Positions 48,438 through 58,593 of a stretch of DNA of 64,000 nt are shown in pieces (position 1 is the first letter of the stretch; each line of letters begins with the position of its first letter). Both the position numbers and the translations under genes were made by a program. A model generated the notes under the pieces. The model was not told where the DNA came from. It worked only from the letters and a program-made list of their open reading frames with translations, and did no database searches. This DNA is from Polyodon spathula (taxonomy: Eukaryota > Chordata > Actinopteri > Acipenseriformes > Polyodontidae). Where the stretch lies: positions 8,304,220-8,368,219 of the forward strand of contig NC_054558.1 in assembly GCF_017654505.1 (NCBI RefSeq), read 5' to 3'.

Positions 48438-48694
48438 TGTGTATTTACATAGTAGTTACTTAGTAAATACATGTGCACTTACACATAATTACAGTGTTTG
48501 AGGCTCTATAACCCCAACCCTTTTCTGATACAATTGTGTACTTGCATATATCGTGCAAAACGATGTACACATGAAGTGCATTCTAACTATCCATGATAAC
48601 ATAGTAACGATGTGTAAGTGCACATGTATTTACTGAGTAACTACTATGTAGCTACACAGCAATTGTAGACACTTAATTAAAACTTAAGTGTTAC
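48438..48694. mobile_element. Palindromic MITE with 'acatagtagttact' arms
   Basis: Arms of about 48 bp: left TACATAGTAGTTACTTAGTA... to ...GTGCACTTACACAT (48438-48485), right the inverted copy (48609-48658). The right side extends to GTGTTACC at 48694, the likely original terminus; the left end seems truncated. Non-coding. Confidence 0.75.
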
Positions 48695-49371
48695 CAAAAG
48701 TTCTTATTTAGACATTATGCAACATTTACTAAATTCGAAGTGCAGTTTGTTGTTGAATGTGATTTCCTGGTTTTGCTAAATGTCAGCTGTGCTATCTTGT
48801 GGCTTGGCTATTGCTAGATTATATTTCTTTGGAATTTTTCTTTTGTTTGTTTCCATGTAATGTCCAAAGCAGGCCATAACAACAGAAATGAAAATATTTT
48901 TTATTATTAAAACAAAGTCCCCTAATTGAACCCAAATAAGGAACAGGACTTTGGAATACATTCTTAATTAATAAATACAGCTAGATTATTTGATGTAGAG
49001 TCTGTAATGCATTTGAAGCGTTTTGAAAACTCTACTGACTCGGTCTAAGGTTAGACTACATCAAATTGGCAAAAGATCAGCTTCTTAATGTACTTCTAAA
49101 TATAGGCTGTGCACTGTTGCCCTCTTCTCCAAATAGTCTAACAGATGTGCAGGTTGCAGTATTGGCATTATTCCTCGCTTGTGTCCCTGAATCCTCTTTC
49201 CCAGGTCAGTTTCATAAGAGGGGAGAAGGGCAGGCATGGGGTGGACAGTACAGTATCTGTTAGGGTGTCTTTCATGTTTGAGTGCAGAATTGAAAAGTGA
49301 CAGGTTGTGACAAGACCCTGTTAATTAAGAGAGACAGGATTTTTTATTTATTTATTTTTTAAAATTTAGTA

Positions 49372-49697
49372 GTCTGCAGTTTTTTGTATAATTTTTCTCC
49401 CGATTTTATAGTTTTTGTTTAAGCTCGTCTCACCTTCAACACCCCTGCTCTGCCCCGGGAGCGGTGAAGACGAACACACACTGTCCTCTGAAGCGTGTGC
49501 CGTCGCTGGTGCGCGTTGAGCCGAGGACACCCCTGACCCTAGCCTAACCCCCCCCCCCCCCCCCCTGCTGCCAATTGTGCGGTGCCCCCTGGGAACTCCC
49601 ATCCCCGGTTGGCAATGGAATAGCCTGGACTCAAACCAGCGACCTCCAGGATACAGGGCACATCCTGCCTTTACCAGATTCACCACTCGGGAACCCC
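49372..49697 (-). mobile_element. tRNA-derived SINE, near full length
   Basis: On the minus strand it starts GGGGTTCCCGAGTGGTGAAT (tRNA-like head with A box), has CTGGTTTGAGTCCAGGC (B box GGTTTGAGTCC in a pairing T-arm), and continues through GACGGCACACGCTTCAGAGG and TGTGTTCGTCTTCACCGC to an A/T-rich tail. Contains an internal C18 run (49548-49565) seen on the + strand. Same family as 24778-24990. Confidence 0.85.
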
Positions 49698-51779
49698 AGA
49701 GAGCCAGGGTTTTAATTGAATCAGCACACTAAGTTCAAAGAGGGGAGGAATAAGGAGAATAGGGATATGCTCTTCATTTGTCTCATGGTCGGAGGTAGAG
49801 ACTGTAATTTGTTTTAAAAAAAAAAAAAAAAATTTAGTTTTAGCTTCATGCAGGAAGAGGAAAGAATTTGTAATGAACAGTTGGTTCTCACTTCTTTGTC
49901 CTGTGCTGGTGGCTGCCTCTCTATGTTCTAGTACATTAGAATTAGAATATTTTCTCAGAGCTTCCTGGTTGTATTTTGCATTGTATTGCATGAGTGTGTG
50001 CTTACCAAGCTCCACTGTTGAAACTAAAGGCGACTCAGTGGTGAGTGCAAATAATGAAGAGACCAGCTTGCGCTGATGTGGGTTAATAAATCTCATCAGT
50101 CCGGACTTTGAATAGCCTGTAAATGTGTGTGAATATACAATTATGTGAATAGGACACTGAAGTGCATGCATTTGCTGGTGTGCTCATGCTTTATGCAAAT
50201 AGATTAAGACTTACCTAGATGGCTAGATATGCAGTTGCAAGCGGTCAATGCTATCATTCTCAGTATTTCTGTTGTGAGAGGCCATGCAGTATATTCACAC
50301 AGCATTGATATGTCTTCTATCCAGATGAGACAATACGTTGAGGGATGGCACCCTGAAGCAAACTTAGCCATTCCGTCCTTCTGAGTGTTGTGTAATGCTG
50401 CAGGGAGTGTATGCAGGGTTTTTATTTTCTTGCTAGTTTGGAACTTGCTTATCTCAGAAGAGTTCTGATGGAGCCGTCACATTCCAGCAACACAGACATG
50501 TCTCAGTGCTCTGGGCTACTGCTTTAAATTCACAGCGTTAATAGCACATTCTCTGAGAAAGACATTATAGAGTGGCTTGCACGTAATTCAGTATTTTTTA
50601 CCAATTTAGCAGAGACCAGAGAATATAGACTGGCAAATCACAAACCCTGGCCTTTAACCTGTTGAGAACTGTGTATTTACAAAAGAAAAAAAAAAAAAAA
50701 CTTGTCTGGTAATCCAGTCTCACGAGTAGTGAGTGAAGAGACACGGACTGAGCAGCTATCACTGGAACATTGCACACAGCTACAATGGATTACTGCAGAT
50801 TGGAGATTGAGAACAGCAGATTATTGTGTCAGCCCTGGACTGTTCTGCCTGTCAGGGCTGCACAAATCCAATAGCTACAGAGCCTCTTGGTTGAACACGG
50901 CAACAATGTGTGTGTCTGAGTACTCGGAAATTGAGTCTGGACATGAGGAATGAACACACTCTCTATACAGCTCGGTGGAGATGTTTGTAAAGCCCTTTTC
51001 TTTTTTGTGCAGTAGGTTAGCCACAAAGCTTCCTGTCCTTTTAGTAACTGGGTACTGTTATGAAGCTATGAGTCTCTTTGCAACATTTGCATAGATTGGA
51101 CACAAAACTAATGCAAATTCCCTCCCACAGCGTTTATCTGTTGGCAATACAAATGAACTATTGATATGTATCCCCTTCGTTATCAAGATCGTTAAACTAT
51201 TCCGCAGGCTGTAGACAGCCAGTTCCCTTTCATGCAGCCTGTGAAGTGTGTTTGCTATTGCGTTATAGTACGTAGATTTTGTAAGAGTTATCAGTTGGCT
51301 GCAAATAATTGTGCATGCCATTACATCTCAGCACAAAAGGAAAAAGACAATTAAGCAATAGTATTAAAAAAATTAGAATAATTGAGAAATGTTGCGCAAT
51401 ATGCAGAAAGCAATTACCCAGTGCTGTTGAATTTTCAAAGCTTGAGACAAGCAACTTCATTTAAGAGTCGGTACATGCCCCTCAGTTGTTTCTGTTTGGG
51501 TCTGTAACTTTAGCTGTTTGCTTTTCCTTCCTACAACAAAATGCCTCAACCCAAGCACTGATGGGTAAAGCCTTTGTGAATGTGACCCATTGTGTGAACA
51601 CACTGCTACTCTGTACGGCAATATAGTGAAATGAAGTGCAATAAAATGCAGTCAGTCTGGCCGCTAATCTGTGCTGCGCAGTAGCCAGTGCCTTGCTGGG
51701 GTGCAGTAGATAATTCACAGTTAACCGTGCCGCACACGCGCGTGTCCTCAGCGCCCCCCAGTCCAGGCACTGCTGTGCC

Positions 51780-51900
51780 GCGGGCCGTCGAGGATTAATT
51801 AAATTACAATCAGACGTTGCAATTGATGGACTTCTGAGGCCGTTGTCATGGGAGCCAGCTTAAACAGCTGCTCTGCCTCCTGATTGGAGAGAGAGAATGC
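51780..51900. promoter_or_regulatory. Candidate conserved non-coding element (weak)
   Basis: GGATTAATTAAATTACAATC, GCAATTGATGG and AAACAGCTGCTC (E-box CAGCTG) sit in unique sequence. Resembles the composition of vertebrate developmental enhancers. No alignment was possible. Confidence 0.22.
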
Positions 51901-53524
51901 TCAGAGACAGAATACTCAGTTACCACTTACACGACTGGGGACTCGCAAACAAAGCCTCCAGACCCCAGTTTACTCACTCGCTTATTGAAACAAGAGGGAG
52001 AGAGGGAGGATGGAGGGTGAGAGAAGGACAGAAGGAGAGTAAGGGAGAAAGGGAGGGTGAAAGAGGTTAGAGGGAAATGTTGAGAGAGAGTTGATGTCAA
52101 ATCAGAACACAGGTGAATGATTCAGATGAAACCAGCTGCTTTTATAGAGGAGGCAAGGTGGTATAGAGGTGGGTTATGTTGGAGACACACAGTACTATAT
52201 GCCCTAGTCCCTGTATTTTAAATTATGTATATGTAGATAGCTATATATTACAAGGGCCGTTGTATCATTGAACTGCTTTAATCTAAAGGGTTAAATGTGT
52301 TTGTATAGAAGGTAAAATGAGATAATGAACTACTTCAGGGTCTAGATAGAGGATCAATTAAACAATTTAGAACAGGGTTAGAACAAAGACCAGGATTGAA
52401 GTGCCAGCTCTGGCCACCCCTGATGTGGAGTGTGACAGACATAGGGATGTGATCCATGCATAAGGAATGAGCACCTTCGTAGTTCAAAATGAAAATAAAG
52501 CTCCTGTACATTGAAGGTCACGATTTGAATACCACACAGAGGCAGAATGCCGCCATTTAAACTACTTTGCATTGCAGATCAAAAGCTAATGAGTTCAACT
52601 TTTGTGCTGAAGGCACAAACGTCATCATGCCAGCACAGCCTCGCTGACATACAAGTTCAGAAGAGTAATATGTACAGGTGTTGAGAGAGCAGTCTTATGA
52701 ATTCGTAACTAGTTCCTTCAAGCACCAGACCCGTCCTGTGTCAACTCATCCCAGATATGAGAAAAGCAGTTTTTAAATGGAAGGGGTTTGATTTTTTTTA
52801 TGCCAGCTGCAGGCTTTTAAATATTCAGACATGCCCTGACCACCCCCGACACCTAAACTGCAGTTTAAGAAATCTGTCGGGGGTGCTAGCTCTGTACAGA
52901 ACAAGGTTTTGTTGTACAGCGTGAGTATGTTATTGGCTACACTCCCACGTTGCTGACGAGTTGTTTAATGGAATTACTGTGTCCTCTGGGGGACAAACAA
53001 ACTCTTTGAAAGTCTGTGCAATGAGATGAATAATTCAGGATCGAGGAAAGATAAAACGCTACAAACAGGATTTAAGTGTTTGCTCTGCAAAAGCGAATCC
53101 TGGTTTGTTTTAAGCACCTTTGGGGGTGGAGATGGAGGAGGATAGCAGCACGAGGTGTTAAGTGTTCATAGAATAGTTTTTTGAACAGCAGGCTTTAACA
53201 GCACAGGGGTGAATTTACAGTGCAGCAGCAAGACTGCCATTGAACTGCAAGAGATTCGGCCAACTGCATTCAGAAATCAATTTTAACAACGTATTGCTGA
53301 GCCTAAAGAAATGTAGAGGCATATTCTCAAAGCATTTGCTATGGTCTTTAATTGATTATATATATATAATTTATTTATTTTTTGTTTGTTTTTAAGGTTA
53401 TGTATCTGTTAAAATTGCTAAATGAGAACCATTGGGAATTAGAGACTTGTGAAAGTCCAGTGAACAAACTTCTGGATCAGACGTCTGGCACAAACAAATA
53501 GTTAATTGCTTAGTTTTTCTGTTT

Positions 53525-53546
53525 AAAAAAAAAAAAAAAAAAAAAA
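53525..53546. repeat. A22 homopolymer
   Basis: Twenty-two A, no recognisable retroposon body upstream. Confidence 0.9.
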
Positions 53547-54076
53547 TGATGAGAGCGAAACACAATTGCAAGCTCAAAAAGCCACTTGAATGTTAACTGT
53601 TTTACACTTGCACTCTTCAACTGCGGCCCCTGCCTCGCTTCACAAGACCTGGAATTTTGGCCTTCCTTGTGGTTCAGCAAATGTTTATGCGCGCATGGCT
53701 TTCTTCAAAGTGCCCACGTTCCCTCATTGTTTGCTTTACTGTCTGTCTCTCTAGTTTATGACATGCTCTCAGACTTGGCCTGCATCACTTCTTCTTTAAT
53801 TCAGAGACCAGCTGGGATTCTAATGGTTTTTCAACACGGCCCACTGCTAATGTGAATCCCATAGCCTTCCATTGCAGTTCTGGATTGCCAGGAAAAGGCG
53901 ATTCATTTTAATGTCAGTGTGTGAGCTGTTTTTGAGTTTCTCCATGACGAGACGGGGGGCCAGATGGGGGTAACCCCTGATTAGTGGGGTCAAGGGGACT
54001 TTTTTTTAACCTGTTCAGGGTCATAACTAAGTAAAATAAACAGGCCAGGTGCTGTTAAAGTATAATGTTTAAAAGC

Positions 54077-54146
54077 AGGGGGAGAGGGGAGGGGGGGGGG
54101 GGAGAGGGGGAGAGGGGAGGGGAGAGGGGGGGGGGGGGGGGGGGGG
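54077..54146. repeat. G-rich purine tract (G12 ... G21)
   Basis: Seventy bases of only G and A, including G12 at 54091-54102 and G21 at 54126-54146. Many overlapping G-quadruplex registers are possible. It lies 767 bp upstream of plxna2 exon 3 on the coding strand. Confidence 0.95.
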
Positions 54147-54913
54147 CAACACGAAACTCTTTTTGAGAAATTGTAGGAGGGGAGTATGGCCGACACGTTT
54201 CTGTTGGTGTCTGGTATTTATTTGACTGCGAAACCAGAAGGAAAAAAAAAAGGTCAGCGAACTAATTACAATTTTGACTTAACATTCTGCTGCGGCTGTG
54301 CAGTTGCAATTACCAGTATTAACTCTACATAGAGTAACAAAATTAACTTTGTTGCAACTGCTGTTAGTTGGAGCTGCTTTGGGCAGATCGAGTTTAACAT
54401 TTAAACCATTTTGTTGTCATTTTCAGTGAGCTGCAGTTCATTTTCTACTATATAAAGTCCACCCGTTTCATTGTCAAAGGCAATGCTCAAGCTTGAAGTT
54501 CTCAGGGCACCCCTTGTGCTAAGGGAGTAGATTTTAAGGTGGGTTCAGGATCACAATGGTGCGAAGAACTCATCCGAGGATGAAAAGGGTTCTGATTCAC
54601 AAGGGCATTCATAGGTTGCACATGTTTTAAGAGACGCTCAGAATTGAGTGAGAGCAAGAGTGAGCAGACAGAGGGAAATGGAGCAGTCTGTGTATTGAAA
54701 GAGGCTGCATTGGATCCAGTACTTCTTAATACATCATTTCTGAAGCGCCTGCTTCTGCTACAGCACAGAGACTGATCTTTTGACTTAGATTTGGAATCAT
54801 ATTGTTTGATGTGCTAAGAAACGCAGCGCTTTTAAAAGCGTCCCTCAATGTGTCCCTGCCTGCTGTGTCCCCAGTTGAAGCTCATGACGTTTTTCTTTTC
54901 CTGTGATCCTCAG

Positions 54914-55048
54914 GTTAGAGTGGACGGCCCCCCGCACGGTGGGGTTCAGTACGAGACCATCTCCGTCATCAAGGATGGGAGCCCCATTCTCCGTGATATT
55001 GGCTTCTCCATAGACCAGAACTACATCTACGTGCTGTCAGAGAGACAG
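54914..55048 (+). CDS. plxna2: Plexin-A2, third coding exon (residues 463-507, end of sema domain)
   Basis: The acceptor TTTTCTTTTCCTGTGATCCTCAG ends at 54913 and the donor CAG-GTAGGG starts at 55049, enclosing 45 codons in phase 0. The product [20 protein letters not shown] to [12 protein letters not shown] continues KSGKLKK of the previous exon, as in plexin-A2. In the family the next exon begins VTRVPVESC and opens the PSI domain; it is not found in the remaining 8.9 kb. The frame stays open 72 codons into intron 3, which is treated as intronic. Confidence 0.95.
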
Positions 55049-57119
55049 GTAGGGTTTCATGATGCATTCCTTCTCCTCCTATACAGTGCAAAGCATGCAT
55101 GCTTCTGCTTCACTTCAGAATCCTCCATGAAGAATGAACGGTCAGCCCCCAGGGAGCAATGCTTCCAGAGTCCAGTCATGGGGAAGCTGGACCGGACCAT
55201 TGCCTGGGGAAATTATATTATTGTATTTAAAAATGTAACCTCCAATAGGACACAAACGGCTGTGTGATGAGGGATAAAGAGGTCGTGTAGATGTGTTGTG
55301 TTGTAGCCCTGCTACTTAGCCTAAACAAGAGAGAGGAATAAAGAAAAATCACAGGGAAAGGAGACAGTCAAGTAAGAGGCAAAGCGAGAGAGAGCAATAA
55401 GATGGGTACGAGGGCTGGAGAACTGCAGTGAGATAGAGGGAGAGAGATGAATTCGGCAGTGGCTATTCTGGCTTTTCTGAAGGGTCTCGTGACTCATTCA
55501 GGAGGCAGTTTGATGTAGTGCAGGTACCTCTGCTCAGTGTATCAATATCAAAACCAGGAGCACTCTGTTTCGCTCACACAGACAGCTATGGGGATGTGGG
55601 AGAGATTAAAGCCAGCCCATTGGCTCCTCTTATGTTCTAATGAGAACCGTGGAGGAGGGGCAGGGGCAGTCACGGTCCGGGAAGGCCTGAAAAGTTGCCA
55701 TAAAAAGTGATAAATGAGGCGCTTTTTTTTTGCAATGCCTGGAGGAGCCTGATCTCTGTTTTGTCGGGGTCATGAGGTTAACGGTCGGGAGATTTCGGGG
55801 GGAAGGGGGGGGGGGGGTTAGGCTCCAAGAGGAGATTCTGTTTTATATACCACGCTGTAATACTAACCAGTGTGAGTGTGTGGCCGGGAGCCAACAGCCT
55901 TTCGTTCTGTTGACTTCCATGCCATCACAAATAGGTTGAGGGTGACAGGAGGGGAGGGCATGAGGAGGGCATTGTTATCCTGGGGACTGAAAATAGTGTT
56001 GCAATTTTGTATTAAGGTGAGGAACCTTTTATTACTAACTGACAGTGTTATTCAGACAAGGTAAACGCAAATGAGCGGCAGGCATAGTTGCACACAGCTA
56101 TACCTCAGAAGCACAATTGCTGTAAAAAATACACAAACAAATGCAATTGCGCTGGGTTTTTTTATCCTTCTACTTTAAGTTCACACACTCAATCAGTAAA
56201 GAACATGCTTTTATTTGGTACAGTAAGTGCTTCTGTTCCCTTCAGCTCAAGGGCACATGTATCCATAATAATAGCAATATTGGTAACATTGCTATTAATA
56301 GCATTAATATTTATAAGACCATTCTAATGCCTCTGCTGAAGGCACTTCACTAAATTCTCACATGATAAAAAAATAAAACATCTAAATCTAATCGGCACAG
56401 TGCAGGTCGCTCGAACAGTGCAACGATTGCAAATACCAATTAATGGGATTGTGAATCGAAACTACTGGAATCTCAAGGAAATGGCAATGGATTTATATTG
56501 TCCCAGTGCGGCTGGGTAGCCCTGGCCTCGCAATAGTTTCAAATGTAAAAGTGTGGACTGTTCACTCAAGTGCACTTCTGGTAAGTAAAGACTTGAAGGC
56601 ACTTAAAAGCCAAATTGTTTATTTTGCAGTTGCGTTTCTTTTGGTGTGGAGCACATGTCTACTGCAGTTGGGTTTGACAGCACTCCACCTACACAAGGCA
56701 CTGGGCTGTAATTCAGTGCTTTATTCTCTACAAAGCAAGGCGGCCACAAGGACTGCAGCACAAATCATGCAGAGATAAAAGAAAGCAAGTGGCAGGAAGG
56801 GGATTGTCTTTTTAAACATTTGAACCTGGCAGCTTTTCAATTTCATGCAGCGCTCAAATAATGCATTTCTTTATTTTTCCTCTTTTAAACTCCACCTGAA
56901 ATTTCAATTACCAGGCTCTTGAATTAAAGACGGAGGGATTAATTATGGAGCTTGCAAGGATCCCTTTGTTTGCACGGAGGAGAAGGCTCTGAATTTAGGA
57001 GATCAATGGGGGAGATTCACACCGAATTAAGAAGAGAAGCAAGAGCAGATTTAGCTGTCGTTAGGCATCCTTCTCTGAATATCAATTAGGCGCTTGTAGT
57101 AAATGACTTGACTCATAGT

Positions 57120-57180
57120 AAATCACTCCTATGCATTTAAACACTGAATCACATATGCATTTAAACACGTAATCATGATC
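57120..57180. repeat. Direct repeat TATGCATTTAAACAC, two copies
   Basis: ATGCATTTAAACAC starts at 57131 and 57155, 24 bp apart, in AT-rich unique sequence (56880-57190) that could be regulatory: TTAATTATGG, TCAATTAGG and octamer-like ATGCAT cores are nearby. Function not shown. Confidence 0.5.
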
Positions 57181-57267
57181 AAGAACTTATTATAAAATTT
57201 GATTAGCACTTCCTACACATGCCAGCTGATTTCCTATAGAATACCATATAGGGTGATGTACAGTATA

Positions 57268-57779
57268 CAGTGCTACCCCATTATAACTGTTACAGCGTGG
57301 AATCGGTTATAACCCGGTAAGGTTGTGGCTCCCATTTCCCCCATAATGCAGTGTGACTTGCAAACGTTGGGTGAACGTTCCAAATATACAGCATGAAGCA
57401 TGACAGACAGCATAAAACGAAAAGCTTTCTCTGTTAAAATGAAACTCGATGCGGTAGACAGAGTAAGATGACACTCAAGCAGCAGTTTGAAAAGATATAA
57501 ATGTTTCAGAATCTGCATTGCATGGATCGCTGAAAGATAGAGAAAAACAAAGGTTTTCCTGATAAGAATGACTCCTGAGGGCTGCTCTAGGTACCTGCAA
57601 ATTGTGTGTGTGTTTGTGTGTCTCCTTCCTTCATTTTCCATGGTACGCTACAATATTGATTTGGCTTGTGGGGATTGTAAATCATTTCGGGAGCAAAAAT
57701 GCCAATATTAGGCGAAACACAAATAACCGGGTCTCCTAATTATGGACCCCGAGAACCGCATTATAACTGGGTAGCACTG
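57268..57779. mobile_element. Mariner-superfamily MITE, pogo/Tigger-like ends (512 bp)
   Basis: Left end CAGTGCTACCCCATTATAAC; right end on the opposite strand CAGTGCTACCCAGTTATAAT. These match pogo/Tigger-type terminal repeats. TA precedes the left end (57266-57267); the right flank is CA (57780-57781), presumably a mutated TA. Internal sequence is non-coding. Confidence 0.85.
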
Positions 57780-58497
57780 CAATCTGATCTTGAGTGAGTG
57801 AAAATCGTGTTTTACATAACATAGCATCCTATACTGCATTTAAATAAGAATAAATAAACAGTACAGTCAATTTTAATGTGATTTCTTAAAATTTGTTACA
57901 GTACAATCTGATCATAGTCATCTGATACAAACTGCCTCATGCAAGTGCATTTGAGAGCGAAATACAGTATATAAAAGTTTAATCTTTGGGAAGTGATGGG
58001 TGAAGTGGATGCTCCTGTTCTGTTGACAGCGCTAAGCTGGATCTTTTTCATCCTTTTGTTGGAATAAACATACATTCTCCATTTAGATTTAAACACAAGA
58101 AGTTGTAGTTGGGTTCAGAAAAAGCCCACGCACTGGGACCATTAGGTAGTATTGTTCCTTTTATGATTCTTGTATTTATTTGTTTTAACCTGCTGTGTTT
58201 CCAGCTAAAGACAGATCAATCTTTTTGTCAAGGTCACAGGCAACAACTAGGGTGCAAAGTTTGTCTATTTAGCATGGCTCTGATTGCTGGGTGAACGTTG
58301 TAGTGGCACATTTCACAGTAGCTGTATACCCTGCACCAAACCATAAAGGGTCATTCAGAGATTGTTCCAAATCCCTAAATCATTTATTGCAATAATGCTC
58401 CACGCTCATGTAGAGCAATCTGCTGAGAAGCAGGTATCAGATCTGGTGAGGTGCCAGGCGTTAATAATATGCAAATATTGTCCATTACACATTACAG

Positions 58498-58504
58498 CAT
58501 CCAT

Positions 58505-58586
<82 letters not shown>

Positions 58587-58593
58587 ATGAAGG
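58498..58593. repeat. (AT)38 microsatellite inside a perfect palindrome
   Basis: About 77 bp of pure AT flanked by CATCCAT on the left and ATGGATG on the right, so the whole tract is self-complementary from CATCC to GGATG. Able to extrude a cruciform. Confidence 0.96.

Larger units (their letters stand above)
16391..54913 (+). other. plxna2: plxna2 intron 2 (38.5 kb)
   Basis: Runs from GTAAGG at 16391 to TGTGATCCTCAG ending at 54913. No plexin exon is skipped: the flanking exons join in frame and in family order. Its content is transposons, SINE pieces, simple repeats and unique AT-rich DNA, listed individually. Segments 16391-18100, 19030-21380, 22620-24540, 31820-34130, 37100-39500, 40020-42800 and 49720-51750 showed nothing beyond short homopolymers and small imperfect repeats. 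Two unrecognised minus-strand frames (43004-43225, 46711-46950) are listed separately. Confidence 0.9.
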
